Origin: Thalassotalea agarivorans
GTDB taxonomy: Bacteria > Pseudomonadota > Gammaproteobacteria > Enterobacterales > Alteromonadaceae
DNA: 64,000 nucleotides
Reading direction: 5' to 3'
NCBI RefSeq assembly: GCF_030295955.1
Contig: NZ_AP027363.1
Coordinates: 310,001-374,000, forward strand
Notes under the pieces: generated by a model
What the model saw: only the letters and a program-made list of their open reading frames with translations
What the model was told of the DNA's origin: nothing
The model's database searches: none
Position numbers and translations under genes: made by a program
Shown: one piece after another, positions 40,643 to 49,724 of the stretch
How the letters are laid out: the number at the start of each line of letters is the position of its first letter
How positions within the stretch are numbered: the stretch's first letter is position 1

Positions 40643-41827
40643 ATGGCTAAAGAAAAATTTGAACGTTCGAAACCGCATGTAAACGTTGGTACTATCGGAC
40701 ACGTTGACCACGGTAAGACTACGTTAACAGCTGCTATCTCTGCGGTATTAACAAAAACTCACGGTGGTGAAGTTCGTGATTTCGCACAAATCGATAACGC
40801 TCCAGAAGAGCGTGAGCGTGGTATCACAATCAATACTTCTCACATTGAGTATGACACAGCAACTCGTCACTACGCACACGTAGACTGCCCGGGTCACGCG
40901 GATTACATCAAAAACATGATCACTGGTGCTGCTCAAATGGACGGCGCGATCTTAGTTGTAGCTGCAACAGACGGTCCAATGCCACAAACACGTGAGCACA
41001 TCCTTCTTTCACGTCAGGTTGGTGTACCTTACATCATCGTATTCATGAACAAATGTGACATGGTAGACGACGAAGAGTTACTTGAATTAGTAGAAATGGA
41101 AGTTCGTGAACTTCTTAACGAATACGAATTCCCAGGTGACGACCTTCCAATCATCCAAGGTTCAGCACTAGGCGCACTTAACGGTGAAGCACAGTGGGAA
41201 GAGAAAGTACTTGAGCTTGCAGAGCAACTTGATACTTACATTCCAGAGCCAGAGCGTGCGATTGACGGTGCATTCATCATGCCAATCGAAGACGTATTCT
41301 CAATCTCAGGTCGTGGTACAGTAGTAACAGGTCGTGTAGAGCGCGGTATCATCAAAGTTGGTGACGAAGTAGAAATCGTTGGTATCAAAGAGACACAAAA
41401 GACAACTTGTACTGGTGTTGAGATGTTCCGTAAGCTTCTAGACGAAGGTCGTGCAGGTGAGAACTGTGGTATTCTTTTACGTGGTACTAAGCGTGAAGAA
41501 GTAGAGCGTGGTCAAGTACTAGCTGAGCCAGGTTCAATCACTCCACACACGAAGTTCGAATCAGAAGTATACGTACTTTCAAAAGATGAAGGTGGTCGTC
41601 ACACGCCATTCTTCAAAGGTTACCGTCCACAGTTCTACTTCCGTACAACTGACATCACTGGTGCTGTAGAGCTTCCAGAAGGTGTAGAAATGGTAATGCC
41701 AGGCGACAACTTGAAGTTTGTTGTTGAGCTAATCAACCCAGTAGCGATGGACGAAGGTTTACGCTTCGCTATCCGCGAAGGTGGCCGTACAGTTGGTGCT
41801 GGTGTTGTATCTAAGATTATCGACTAA
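40643..41827 (+). CDS. tuf: Elongation factor Tu
   Basis: EF-Tu delivers aminoacyl-tRNA to the ribosome as a GTP complex. The length of 394 residues is that of gammaproteobacterial EF-Tu. The GTPase motifs are intact: GHVDHGKT (19-26), DCPGH (81-85), NKCD (136-139). Domains 2 and 3 are complete, ending [16 protein letters not shown] precedes the start. By position after the four tRNAs it corresponds to tufB. In E. coli secE-nusG follow tufB; here neither follows, and instead degenerate copies of the tuf 3' end extend for 900 bases. Codon use is strongly biased, as expected for a highly expressed gene. Confidence 0.98.
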   Translation: MAKEKFERSKPHVNVGTIGHVDHGKTTLTAAISAVLTKTHGGEVRDFAQIDNAPEERERGITINTSHIEYDTATRHYAHVDCPGHADYIKNMITGAAQMDGAILVVAATDGPMPQTREHILLSRQVGVPYIIVFMNKCDMVDDEELLELVEMEVRELLNEYEFPGDDLPIIQGSALGALNGEAQWEEKVLELAEQLDTYIPEPERAIDGAFIMPIEDVFSISGRGTVVTGRVERGIIKVGDEVEIVGIKETQKTTCTGVEMFRKLLDEGRAGENCGILLRGTKREEVERGQVLAEPGSITPHTKFESEVYVLSKDEGGRHTPFFKGYRPQFYFRTTDITGAVELPEGVEMVMPGDNLKFVVELINPVAMDEGLRFAIREGGRTVGAGVVSKIID

Positions 41828-41850
41828 TCTTAGCTAACACAGCAACCACT

Positions 41851-41880
41851 AAAAAAGAGCGCTTAGGCGCTCTTTTTTGT
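41851..41880 (+). terminator. tuf terminator
   Basis: A perfect 12-bp stem (41851-41862 with 41867-41878) with loop TTAG and a T tract. Near-identical copies lie at about 42105-42132 and 42702-42732. Confidence 0.93.
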
Positions 41881-41885
41881 TTTAG

Positions 41886-42151
41886 GCCACCGAGCGGAGA
41901 ATCCGTGAAGAGGAATAGCGTTAAGAAAAGTGTCCCAATGGACAGTTTTTAGCGTATTTCGCGAGTTCCTCTGGAACGAAGCTGAGAGTCGTACAGTAGG
42001 TGCATTCGTTGGCCGAAAGTGTTCCCGACACGTATTGGCATTTCCTCCTTCCATGGAGGTCATACAAAAATTATCGACTAATCTTAGCTAACACAGCTAC
42101 CACTTAAAAAGAGCGCTTAGGCGCTCTTTTTTGTTTTAGGCCACCGAGCGG
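41886..42151 (+). repeat. Degenerate tuf 3'-end repeat, unit A
   Basis: It contains, in order: CGGA-GAA-TCCG (41895-41905), TGTCC-CAAT-GGACA (41931-41944), GTTCC-TCT-GGAAC (41965-41977), a tuf-like piece CGTACAGTAGGTGC (41990-42003), nested GCCGA/TTGGC and GTGT/ACAC (42012-42039), CCTCC/GGAGG (42044-42059), then the tuf end ATTATCGACTAA with its 3' flank and terminator (42070-42151). The tuf fragments are too short and displaced to encode protein. Confidence 0.85.
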
Positions 42152-42404
42152 AGAATCCGTGAAGAGGAATAGCGTTAAGAAAAGTGTCCCAATGGACAGT
42201 TTTTATCTTTGGCATCCTGCCTTCGACCACAAGGGTTGCGTTGCAATGAAAAATTGTTCCCTACAATTTTTTAGCGTATTTCGCGAGTTCCTCTGGGACG
42301 AAGCTGAGAGTCGTACAGTAGGTGCTGGCGTTGGCCGAAAGTGTTCCCGACACGTATCGGCATTTCCTCCTTCCATGGAGGTCATACAAAAATTATCGAC
42401 TAAT
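42152..42404 (+). repeat. Degenerate tuf 3'-end repeat, unit B
   Basis: Same order as unit A, with an extra ~72-base stretch (about 42200-42272) that carries GGCA-TCC-TGCC (42211-42221) and an AAAATTGT/ACAATTTT palindrome. The third hairpin reads GTTCC-TCT-GGGAC (42287-42299). The tuf-like piece is longest here (42312-42333, matching the codons for R-T-V-G-A-G-V), and the tail stops at ATTATCGACTAAT (42392-42404). An unrelated terminator follows (42428-42458). Confidence 0.82.
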
Positions 42405-42427
42405 TTTTGAAGCCTAAGCTTTATAAG

Positions 42428-42458
42428 AAAGGGTTGCATTAGCAACCCTTTTTTTATG
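42428..42458 (+). terminator. Terminator-like hairpin between repeat units B and C
   Basis: AAAGGGTTGC pairs with GCAACCCTTT across an ATTA loop, followed by seven T. No gene on the plus strand ends here; it may be a relic of the 3' flank of another gene. Confidence 0.75.
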
Positions 42459-42476
42459 CCTGTTCTTCCAAACTTC

Positions 42477-42750
42477 GCGGAGAATCCGTGATGACGATTT
42501 AGTTCTAAATTAGTCCTAATGGCCTAATTTACTAAATCGCCACATGCCTCTGGCATGGGGATAAATCATTGTATGATTAACATGAGTCGTACAGTAGGTG
42601 CATTCGTTGGCCGAAAGTGTTCCCGACACGTATCGGCATTTCCTCCTTCCATGGAGGTCATATAAAAGATTATCGACTAATCTTAGCTAACACAGCTACC
42701 ACTAAAAAAGAGCGCTTAGGCGCTCTTTTTTGTTTTAAGGCCACCGAGCG
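42477..42750 (+). repeat. Degenerate tuf 3'-end repeat, unit C
   Basis: It starts CGGAGAATCCGTGA like unit A, but the second hairpin has a wholly different, longer stem: CGATTTAGT with ACTAAATCG (42495-42503/42531-42539) and AAATTAG with CTAATTT (42507-42513/42524-42530), keeping the CC-NAAT-GG top. The third reads CATGCC-TCT-GGCATG (42543-42557). The tuf piece (42587-42602), the GCCGA...TCGGC and CCTCC/GGAGG hairpins and a full tuf end with terminator (42667-42750) follow. Confidence 0.85.
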
Positions 42751-43007
42751 TGATTACTTATTTTTACGCAGCACGTAGCTCAAAGCACCAGGCTAGAACA
42801 GGTACGAGTTCGCTTCGTTATAGGTACGAGGAACGAGGTGATTGGTCGCTTCGCTAAAGGAACATGGTGCATGGAGCAAGTTGTTTTACTTTAAGCATTC
42901 AGCTTTAAAGCCTATGGCAAATAATTTCTACCGTCATCCCCTGATGTTTTACCACTGCATCTGTTAGCACTTCATTGATCATTTAGTTGTTAATGAAAAA
43001 GCCAAAG
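42751..43007. other. Intergenic repeat debris, no gene seen
   Basis: It contains two fragments shared with the region after the rRNA operon (42769-42788 and 42932-42946) and short GGTACGAG-type direct repeats. No ORF with support. Confidence 0.6.
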
Positions 43008-43032
43008 AAAGAGCGCTTTCGCGCTCTTTTTG
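43008..43032. terminator. Bidirectional terminator
   Basis: AAAGAGCGC pairs with GCGCTCTTT across TTTC, with a T tract on the plus strand and A residues on the left. It probably ends the small minus-strand gene that follows. Confidence 0.78.
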
Positions 43033-43311
43033 TTAACTACAATACTTTGAATATGCGGAATAATTAGGAACCGAGAAATCTGGACATACTCTTTGAACAG
43101 TCGCTATATTGGTTTTTAACGAGTCACAATATATGTCAACGCCAGCAATGACTTTGTCAGCGTCATTAAACACGGCTTTCGTCAGAAGTTCGCACTCTGC
43201 AGTGTGCGCCCGGATTTCAGCGGCGCTGTAAAAAAGATAACCGGCGAACAAGGCTAGCCCTAGGATTCCTAATCTGCGAAGTCTTTTAGCTGCTTCAGCT
43301 TCTAATGCCAT
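43033..43311 (-). CDS. Small membrane-anchored hypothetical protein
   Basis: A 92-residue product from ATG 43311, which has GAGGG 8 bases upstream; the longer frame back to 43398 lacks this. One membrane helix lies at about residues 14-32 (LGILGLALFAGYLFYSA). The remaining ~60 residues are soluble with four Cys (two in the ECELL and IYCDSL segments, two near the C-terminus), suggesting disulfides in the periplasm. No family recognised. Confidence 0.6.
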   Translation of the reverse strand: MALEAEAAKRLRRLGILGLALFAGYLFYSAAEIRAHTAECELLTKAVFNDADKVIAGVDIYCDSLKTNIATVQRVCPDFSVPNYSAYSKYCS

Positions 43312-43514
43312 AACAAATACCCTCACTAAATGTTTATCACAGGTATGATGACTTAATATACCATCCGTGTTTTGTTGCATTTCGTTAGTAAAAAGCAACG
43401 AAACGCTATTAATTATAGTAAATAGTCTTTTAGGTACCCTAATTTACTGCGTTGCACGTAGTTTTAAGTTAGCTAGTTGTGAGATAATGCCGGCATCAAT
43501 CAAGAGAGCGCAAC

Positions 43515-43760
43515 ATGAACAACCAACCGAACAATCCACTCCACGGCTTAACCTTAGAAGCGATACTAACTAAATTAGTCGAACATTATGGTTGGCAGCA
43601 GTTAAGTTTAAGAATCAAAATAAACTGCTTTAAGAAAGACCCTTCTGTTAAATCATCGCTTAAATTTTTGCGCAAAACGCCTTGGGCTAGAGAGAAAGTA
43701 GAACAGCTCTATATTAATACCTTTTCAAAACCGCGTGTGAACCCATGGGACGGACTGTGA
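43515..43760 (+). CDS. VF530 family DNA-binding protein (DUF2132)
   Basis: An 81-residue helical protein matching the VF530/DUF2132 family: [22 protein letters not shown] at the start, [28 protein letters not shown] in the middle. A structure of the Vibrio fischeri member gave the family its name; DNA binding has been proposed. It has a GAGAG-type ribosome site. The stop is followed after one base by the NYN gene, so the two are co-transcribed. Confidence 0.88.
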   Translation: MNNQPNNPLHGLTLEAILTKLVEHYGWQQLSLRIKINCFKKDPSVKSSLKFLRKTPWAREKVEQLYINTFSKPRVNPWDGL

Positions 43761-43761
43761 G

Positions 43762-44235
43762 ATGGAATCGATTACTATTTTAGTTGATATCCAAAACATC
43801 TATTACACCACACGAGACGCTTATCAAAGAAGGTTTGATTACAATGCCTTTTGGCAGCAAGTCACAGAAGGTAAGCAGGTGAACAAAGCAATAGCCTATG
43901 CTATCGACCGAGGCGACGAAAAGCAGCGTCAGTTTCAAAACATACTGCGTGGTATTGGTTTTGAAGTAAAACTGAAGCCTTTTATTCAACGCAAAGACGG
44001 CAGTGCAAAAGGTGATTGGGATGTTGGTATTACAGTAGATGCAATCGCCCACGGCAGCGATAGCGATAGAGTTGTGTTATTGTCAGGCGATGGTGATTTT
44101 GATGTGCTGGTAAAGCACTTAATTCAACACCATAATACAGAAGTTGATGTTTATGGTGTTGAAAGTTTAACAGCGCAATCGCTAATCAATGTGTCTACTC
44201 GGTTTCATCCGATTGACAGCAATTTGCTGTTATGA
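43762..44235 (+). CDS. NYN domain protein, LabA/DUF88 family (predicted RNase)
   Basis: A 157-residue PIN-like NYN domain. Acidic residues expected to bind Mg2+ are present: D9 in ILVDIQN, D85 and D87 in KGDWDVGI, D110 and D112 in LSGDGDFD. LabA-like proteins are predicted single-strand ribonucleases. It directly follows the VF530 gene, suggesting a nucleic-acid-related pair. It ends one base from the stop of the convergent porin gene, with no terminator between. Confidence 0.88.
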   Translation: MESITILVDIQNIYYTTRDAYQRRFDYNAFWQQVTEGKQVNKAIAYAIDRGDEKQRQFQNILRGIGFEVKLKPFIQRKDGSAKGDWDVGITVDAIAHGSDSDRVVLLSGDGDFDVLVKHLIQHHNTEVDVYGVESLTAQSLINVSTRFHPIDSNLLL

Positions 44236-44236
44236 T

Positions 44237-45331
44237 CTACCAATAGGTTCTTATAGCTAACGTTAAGCCGGCGCCATCATAGTCGCCACCATCTCTCGCA
44301 CTATCTTCCATCGAAGTATACTGAGCACCAAGGTGCACTTTAAATTTGTGTTCATTGAAATAGTAGTTAACCCCAGCATAGAACTCGTTATAGGTATCAC
44401 CGTTACCTGACGCTATTTCTCTTTCATAACGGCCAAACTTAATGCCATTGTTTTCGCTACTACTGATAAAGGTATACCTGAGCACCCACTGCAGTCGCTC
44501 AGACTGGAAATAGGTCGGCATTAACACTAGACCCCACAGGTCTGATTGGCCCATATCACCAGTCCCCATTGCAAGGTCAGACAAGAAAAGAAAATCACCT
44601 GTTTGTAATTCACTACTGACACTTAAAATATTGGAAAAGTTATTCGTGCCAGAGGTTGGATCGACATCATTAAAAACATAGTCAATCGAAACTTTAGCCG
44701 AATCAAAACCAGAAATATTGAAGTCTTTATCTAATGTGGCTAAACCAAAGTAACTACCGTCGCTAAATCCGATTTCATCACTCGGGTCACTTGAATATAT
44801 ACCACCCTTATATGCCCAACCACTGCCGAATTTACCTTTAGCGCTAACACCGGTGAAGTACTCGTCAGTAAACCAAAGATTATTGGTGAGGTTGTTACGT
44901 TGCGGCGTATAGAGTTTTTTGGATGAGGTTTTACCGCCCAGTGTAAAGCCAGCCGATTGTTTAAGGAAGGTTAATGTCAACGCGTCATTTGCTTTCCACG
45001 CTATGTAGGCATCTGTTAGTCGATTATACGAGTCACCCAATTCATTGTTTAAGTTGATGTCAGCTTCAAGTCCTGAGGTAATACTGCCCCACTGACCTTT
45101 AAAGCCAAACCTAAAGCGTCGCCAAAGCACATCTTGGTAATCACCTTGGTCGGCATCAAACCAGGCGGAGTCGAGTTGTAATCTGCCAGATAGGTTTAAG
45201 TAGTCGCCTTGCTCATTTTTATACAGCTTTGCATAGTCCCATACGCTGTTGCTTTCTTCTTGCGCGTTCGCGTGCAATGTTGTTAAACCGCCTAAAATAC
45301 TTGTTAGTAACACTAATCTGATATTCCGCAT
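44237..45331 (-). CDS. OprO/OprP family porin
   Basis: A 364-residue outer-membrane beta-barrel. The signal peptide ends near HANA-QE. The mature protein starts with a LYKNEQGDYLNLSGRLQLDSAWFDAD segment and has WRRFRFGFKGQWGS, both typical of the phosphate-selective porin O/P family, and ends in an aromatic residue (TYW) as outer-membrane barrels do. AGGGAG lies before the start. Many family members are not phosphate-specific, so the solute is left open. Confidence 0.88.
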   Translation of the reverse strand: MRNIRLVLLTSILGGLTTLHANAQEESNSVWDYAKLYKNEQGDYLNLSGRLQLDSAWFDADQGDYQDVLWRRFRFGFKGQWGSITSGLEADINLNNELGDSYNRLTDAYIAWKANDALTLTFLKQSAGFTLGGKTSSKKLYTPQRNNLTNNLWFTDEYFTGVSAKGKFGSGWAYKGGIYSSDPSDEIGFSDGSYFGLATLDKDFNISGFDSAKVSIDYVFNDVDPTSGTNNFSNILSVSSELQTGDFLFLSDLAMGTGDMGQSDLWGLVLMPTYFQSERLQWVLRYTFISSSENNGIKFGRYEREIASGNGDTYNEFYAGVNYYFNEHKFKVHLGAQYTSMEDSARDGGDYDGAGLTLAIRTYW

Positions 45332-45692
45332 TGCCAGTCTCCCTAGGATGCCTGACTAAATGTTATGCAATTGTTAATCAAACGCCAACAAAAATTTGGC
45401 GTTTTTCTATTGAAATCACGCTTTTTTGCCCTTACTTAGTTTTTAACGCGGAATTTTATGACTTTAGAGGTCATTTTTAGGGGGCTACAACTTGTTACAA
45501 ACCCTAATAACGACGCTATCTGTAGGCCTGTGGTGAATAAATGCGCGAATCGCTTATTTTTTAGTTAAATAAAGTACCACTTTTTATTTAGTGGTGTTAT
45601 AATCTCGCGCCCGCTCTATTTGGGTGGGATTTTTAAAGGCAGTGACGGGTCAAATTTCTGGCCTTGAATTTATTAACAGCGGAGCACAAAAA
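45332..45692. promoter_or_regulatory. Porin-rplN divergent region with spc operon promoter
   Basis: The plus strand carries an extended -10 promoter, TGT-TATAAT (45595-45603), followed by the G+C-rich CTCGCGCCCGC, about 90 bases before rplN. No good -35 is seen. An orphan terminator-like hairpin lies at 45381-45407 (AACGCCAA with TTGGCGTT and a T tract) although no plus-strand gene ends there. Confidence 0.65.
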
Positions 45693-46061
45693 ATGATCCA
45701 AATGCAAACACAGCTAGACGTTGCTGATAACAGTGGCGCTCGACGCGTGCAATGTATTAAGGTCCTTGGTGGCTCGCACCGTCGCTATGCACGCATAGGT
45801 GACATCATTAAAGTTGCAGTGAAAGAAGCAATTCCTCGCGGCAAAGTTAAAAAAGGTGATGTACTGAATGCGGTAGTGGTGCGCACTAAAAAGGGCGTTC
45901 GTCGCCAGGATGGCTCAGCCATTCGCTTTGACGGCAACGCGGCAGTAATGCTTAATGCAAGCTTACAGCCAATTGGTACTCGTATTTTCGGGCCAGTGAC
46001 ACGTGAACTACGTACTGAAAAGTTCATGAAAATCGTGTCATTAGCACCAGAAGTACTATAA
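45693..46061 (+). CDS. rplN: 50S ribosomal protein L14
   Basis: A 122-residue L14, starting at [19 protein letters not shown] with GGAG 9 bases upstream; the longer frame to 45624 lacks family support. L14 binds 23S rRNA at the subunit interface. It is the first gene of the spc operon. In most gammaproteobacteria it follows rpsQ of the S10 operon directly; here it has its own promoter and a divergent porin gene in front. Confidence 0.98.
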   Translation: MIQMQTQLDVADNSGARRVQCIKVLGGSHRRYARIGDIIKVAVKEAIPRGKVKKGDVLNAVVVRTKKGVRRQDGSAIRFDGNAAVMLNASLQPIGTRIFGPVTRELRTEKFMKIVSLAPEVL

Positions 46062-46073
46062 GGAGTCACGATA

Positions 46074-46388
46074 ATGGCATCTAAGATTCGTCGTGATGAT
46101 GAAGTAATCGTACTTGCAGGCAAAGACAAGGGCAAAACTGGTAAAGTTACTAAAGTTCTTGTTGAAGAAGGCAAAGTATATGTGGAAGGCGTAAACTTAA
46201 TCAAGAAACACCAAAAACCTGTACCTCAGTTACAGCAAGCTGGTGGCATCGTTGAGAAAGAAGCACCTATCCAAGTTTCAAACGTTGCGATCGTAAACCC
46301 TGCTACTGGCAAGGCCGATCGTGTTGGTTTTAGAGTTGAAGACGGCAAAAAAGTACGTTTCTTCAAGTCTAATAACGAATTAGTTTAA
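46074..46388 (+). CDS. rplX: 50S ribosomal protein L24
   Basis: A 104-residue L24 with the KOW motif near the N-terminus ([17 protein letters not shown]). It initiates 50S assembly at the 5' end of 23S rRNA. Separated from rplN by 12 bases, in standard spc order. Confidence 0.98.
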   Translation: MASKIRRDDEVIVLAGKDKGKTGKVTKVLVEEGKVYVEGVNLIKKHQKPVPQLQQAGGIVEKEAPIQVSNVAIVNPATGKADRVGFRVEDGKKVRFFKSNNELV

Positions 46389-46406
46389 TTAATATTGGAG
46401 TAAACG

Positions 46407-46946
46407 ATGGCGAAACTGCATGATTTTTACAAAGATACAGTTGTAGCTGAACTTCAGAAGAAGTTTGAGTACAAAAGTGTCATGCAAGTCCCTCGGATTG
46501 AAAAGATCACCCTTAACATGGGCGTTGGTGAAGCTATTACTGATAAAAAAGTATTAGAAGCTGCGACAAATGATCTTACTGCAATCTCTGGTCAGAAGCC
46601 TATGATCACTAAAGCTCGCAAGTCAGTTGCAGGCTTTAAGATTCGTGAAGGCTACCCTATTGGCGCAAAAGTAACTCTACGCGGCGAAAGAATGTGGGAA
46701 TTTTTAGAGCGTCTTATCTCTATTTCAGTTCCTCGTATTCGCGATTTTCGTGGTTTAAACCCGAAGTCGTTCGATGGTCGTGGTAATTACAGTATGGGCG
46801 TTCGTGAGCAAATCATCTTCCCAGAAATCGATTATGATAAAATCGATAAGATTCGTGGTATGGATATTACTATCACTACTACAGCAGAATCTAACGAAGA
46901 AGGTCACGCTCTGCTTTCTGCCTTTAACTTCCCGTTCAAGAAATAA
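46407..46946 (+). CDS. rplE: 50S ribosomal protein L5
   Basis: A 179-residue L5, which binds 5S rRNA in the central protuberance. The start region (ATGGCGAAACTGCATGATTT) is nearly the same as in E. coli, where the S8 repressor binds the mRNA over the beginning of rplE; S8 feedback on this operon is therefore likely but inferred. Confidence 0.98.
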   Translation: MAKLHDFYKDTVVAELQKKFEYKSVMQVPRIEKITLNMGVGEAITDKKVLEAATNDLTAISGQKPMITKARKSVAGFKIREGYPIGAKVTLRGERMWEFLERLISISVPRIRDFRGLNPKSFDGRGNYSMGVREQIIFPEIDYDKIDKIRGMDITITTTAESNEEGHALLSAFNFPFKK

Positions 46947-46957
46947 GGTGTAGAGTT

Positions 46958-47263
46958 ATGGCTAAATCGTCAATGAAAGCTCGTGAAGCTAAACGTACAA
47001 AACTAGTAGCACAATACGCTGAAAAGCGTGCTGCTTTAAAAGCAATCATCTCTGACGTCAATTCTTCTGAAGAAGAGCGTTGGGATGCGGTTTTAAAACT
47101 TCAAACTTTACCTCGTGATTCGAGCTCTTCACGTCAACGTAATCGTTGTAACGTGACTGGTCGTCCACATGGTTACTTACGCAAGTTCGGCTTAAGCCGT
47201 ATCAAATTGCGTGAAGCTATGATGCGCGGTGAAGTTCCTGGTCTTAAGAAAGCTAGTTGGTAA
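46958..47263 (+). CDS. rpsN: 30S ribosomal protein S14
   Basis: A 101-residue S14 of the long, zinc-independent type: [20 protein letters not shown] lacks the two CxxC pairs of the short type. Follows rplE by 11 bases. Confidence 0.98.
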   Translation: MAKSSMKAREAKRTKLVAQYAEKRAALKAIISDVNSSEEERWDAVLKLQTLPRDSSSSRQRNRCNVTGRPHGYLRKFGLSRIKLREAMMRGEVPGLKKASW

Positions 47264-47282
47264 TTCACGGGAGTAAATGGTT

Positions 47283-47672
47283 ATGATGACTGATCCTATC
47301 GCGGACATGTTTACACGCATCCGCAACGGTCAATCTGCAGCGAAAACTGCAGTAACAATGCCATCTTCTAAGCTTAAAGTTGCAATTGCTAACTTGCTTA
47401 AAGAAGAAGGTTATATTTCAGACTACGCAGTAGAAACAGGTACTAAGCCTGAGCTAACTGTTGAATTGAAATATTTTGAAGGTAAAGAAGTAATTGAATC
47501 AATCAAACGTGTTTCACGTCCTGGTCTTCGCGTATACAAGGGTGCTACTGAGCTTCCTAAAGTATTAGCGGGTATGGGTATTGCGATTGTTTCTACTTCT
47601 AAAGGTTTGATGACTGATCGCGCCGCTCGCTCTGCGGGTCTTGGTGGCGAAATCATCGGTTTCGTAGCGTAA
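47283..47672 (+). CDS. rpsH: 30S ribosomal protein S8
   Basis: S8 (129 residues from ATG 47283) binds the central domain of 16S rRNA and in E. coli represses the spc operon. An ATG six bases earlier is in frame, but the GGGAG site (47269-47273) is spaced correctly for 47283. It ends with [30 protein letters not shown] residues. Confidence 0.97.
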   Translation: MMTDPIADMFTRIRNGQSAAKTAVTMPSSKLKVAIANLLKEEGYISDYAVETGTKPELTVELKYFEGKEVIESIKRVSRPGLRVYKGATELPKVLAGMGIAIVSTSKGLMTDRAARSAGLGGEIIGFVA

Positions 47673-47682
47673 GGAGCAAATT

Positions 47683-48216
47683 ATGTCTCGTGTTGCAAAA
47701 GCACCTGTCACAGTTCCTGCTGGCGTTACCGTAACGTTATCAGGTCAAGACATTACAGTTAAAGGTCCAGTAGGCGAACTTTCTCACACGGTTCACGGTT
47801 TAGTTGCTGTTTCTCAAGAAGAAAACACAATTACAACTAACGTAGCTGAAGAAAGCAAAGCTGCATGGGCTCAAGCCGGTACTGCTCGCGCACTTATCAA
47901 CAACATGGTTGAAGGTGTAAGCAAAGGCTTTGAAAAGAAATTAGTTTTAAACGGTGTTGGTTACCGTGCACAAGCTCAAGGTAAAGTGTTAAACCTTAAC
48001 TTAGGTTTCTCTCACCCTATCGCGCACGACATTCCAGCTGGAATCACTGTTGAAACTCCTAGCCAAACTGAAGTTACACTGAAAGGTGCTGACAAGCAGT
48101 TGGTTGGTCAAGTAGCAGCGAACATTCGCGCATACCGTAAGCCAGAGCCTTATAAAGGTAAAGGTATTCGTTATGCAGACGAACATGTACGCCGTAAAGA
48201 AGCTAAGAAGAAGTAG
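47683..48216 (+). CDS. rplF: 50S ribosomal protein L6
   Basis: A 177-residue L6 with its two repeated alpha/beta domains and the C-terminal [15 protein letters not shown] signature. It sits near the sarcin-ricin loop. Confidence 0.98.
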   Translation: MSRVAKAPVTVPAGVTVTLSGQDITVKGPVGELSHTVHGLVAVSQEENTITTNVAEESKAAWAQAGTARALINNMVEGVSKGFEKKLVLNGVGYRAQAQGKVLNLNLGFSHPIAHDIPAGITVETPSQTEVTLKGADKQLVGQVAANIRAYRKPEPYKGKGIRYADEHVRRKEAKKK

Positions 48217-48225
48217 GGTAATACG

Positions 48226-48579
48226 ATGGATAAGAAAACATCTCGTTTACGCCGTGCAAAACGTGCACGCGCTAAAATCAGCGAGTTGGGTGCGAATCGT
48301 TTAGTCATTCACCGTACTCCTCGCCATATTTACGCTCAATTGATCGCGCCAACTGGTTCTGAAGTAATCGCATCAGCGTCTACTTTAGACAAAGAAGTTA
48401 GTGCTCAAGTTGAGAAAACAGGTAACATCGAAGCAGCTGCAGCCGTAGGTAAAGCAATTGCTGAGCGTGCTAAAGCAAAAGGCGTTGAGTCTGTTGCATT
48501 TGACCGCTCTGGTTTCCGTTACCACGGTCGCGTAAAAGCGTTAGCTGAAGCAGCTCGTGAAGCTGGCCTTCAGTTCTAG
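48226..48579 (+). CDS. rplR: 50S ribosomal protein L18
   Basis: A 117-residue L18, a 5S rRNA-binding protein, with the basic N-terminus [16 protein letters not shown] and final [23 protein letters not shown]. Nine bases after rplF. Confidence 0.98.
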   Translation: MDKKTSRLRRAKRARAKISELGANRLVIHRTPRHIYAQLIAPTGSEVIASASTLDKEVSAQVEKTGNIEAAAAVGKAIAERAKAKGVESVAFDRSGFRYHGRVKALAEAAREAGLQF

Positions 48580-48588
48580 GAGTTGATG

Positions 48589-49092
48589 ATGGCTAATGTA
48601 GAAAACACACAACAAAGTGAATTAGCTGAAAAGTTAATCGCCGTTAACCGTGTATCTAAAGTGGTTAAAGGTGGTCGTATTTTCAGCTTTACGGCACTAA
48701 CAGTAGTTGGTGACGGAAACGGCCGTGTTGGTTTTGGTTACGGTAAGGCACGTGAAGTTCCTGCTGCTATCCAAAAAGCAATGGAAAAAGCACGCCGCAA
48801 CTTAGTAACTGTTGACTTGAAGGGAACTACTCTTCAACACCCTGTTAAGGGCCGTCACTCAGGTTCTAAGGTATACATGCAACCTGCTTCTGAAGGTACA
48901 GGTATCATCGCCGGTGGTGCGATGCGTGCAGTACTAGAGGTTGCTGGCGTACAGAACGTATTGTCTAAGGCATACGGTTCTACTAACCCAATCAACGTTG
49001 TACGTGCAACTGTTTCAGCACTAGCGAACATGAAGTCGCCAGAAGCTGTAGCAGCTAAGCGTGGTAAAAGCGTTGCTGACATCTTGGGGTAA
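48589..49092 (+). CDS. rpsE: 30S ribosomal protein S5
   Basis: S5 (167 residues from ATG 48589, the E. coli length) acts in decoding accuracy. Of three adjacent candidate start codons this one has the best distance to TAGGAG. The S5 signature [20 protein letters not shown] is present. Confidence 0.97.
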   Translation: MANVENTQQSELAEKLIAVNRVSKVVKGGRIFSFTALTVVGDGNGRVGFGYGKAREVPAAIQKAMEKARRNLVTVDLKGTTLQHPVKGRHSGSKVYMQPASEGTGIIAGGAMRAVLEVAGVQNVLSKAYGSTNPINVVRATVSALANMKSPEAVAAKRGKSVADILG

Positions 49093-49098
49093 TTGAAC

Positions 49099-49278
49099 AT
49101 GGCTAAAACAGTTAAAGTAACTCAAGTAAAAAGCTCTATCGGTCGTTTACCGAAGCACAGAGCTACATTGAAAGGTCTTGGTTTACGCAAAATCAACCAC
49201 ACAGTTGAACTAGAAGATACTCCTTCAGTTCGTGGTATGATTAACCAAGTCTATTACATGGTTAAGGTGGAGGACTAA
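49099..49278 (+). CDS. rpmD: 50S ribosomal protein L30
   Basis: A 59-residue L30 ([18 protein letters not shown] ... YYMVKVED). I use ATG 49099; the preceding in-frame TTG abuts the rpsE stop and is unlikely. Confidence 0.96.
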   Translation: MAKTVKVTQVKSSIGRLPKHRATLKGLGLRKINHTVELEDTPSVRGMINQVYYMVKVED

Positions 49279-49281
49279 TCG

Positions 49282-49716
49282 ATGCGTTTAAATACATTAT
49301 CTCCTGCACCAGGTGCTAAATCAGCGAAGAAACGCGTAGGTCGTGGTATCGGTTCTGGTTTAGGTAAAACAGGTGGTCGCGGTCACAAAGGTCAGAAGTC
49401 TCGTTCTGGCGGTGGCGTTCGTCCAGGTTTCGAAGGCGGTCAAATGCCATTGAAACAGCGTTTACCTAAGTTCGGCTTTACATCACGTAAGTCGTTAGTA
49501 CGCGCTGAAGTACGCTTACATGAATTAAACAACGTTGAAGCAGACGTTATCGATATTCATGCTTTAAAAGACGCTAACATCGTAGGTCGTAACATTGAAA
49601 CAGTAAAGATCATGCTTTCTGGCGAGATCAACAAAGCTATCACTGTTCGCGGCATTGCGGTAACTAAAGGTGCACGTGCAGCCATCGAAGCTGCAGGCGG
49701 AAAAATCGAGGAATAA
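49282..49716 (+). CDS. rplO: 50S ribosomal protein L15
   Basis: A 144-residue L15 with the glycine-rich N-terminus ([19 protein letters not shown]) and the C-terminal A-x-x-A-I-E-A-A-G-G pattern. Three bases after rpmD. Confidence 0.98.
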   Translation: MRLNTLSPAPGAKSAKKRVGRGIGSGLGKTGGRGHKGQKSRSGGGVRPGFEGGQMPLKQRLPKFGFTSRKSLVRAEVRLHELNNVEADVIDIHALKDANIVGRNIETVKIMLSGEINKAITVRGIAVTKGARAAIEAAGGKIEE

Positions 49717-49724
49717 TACGGATT

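Noticed and set aside
42159..42445. Open frames on both strands in the post-tuf repeat region
   Set aside because: They read through the hairpin repeats, and mirrored frames exist in each repeat unit; the tuf-like residues are displaced fragments.
45624..45692. N-terminal extension of rplN
   Set aside because: L14 proteins start at the MIQ segment, which has a good ribosome-binding site; the upstream in-frame part is leader RNA.
45785..46204. 139-residue antisense open frame across rplN-rplX
   Set aside because: A shadow of two ribosomal protein genes.
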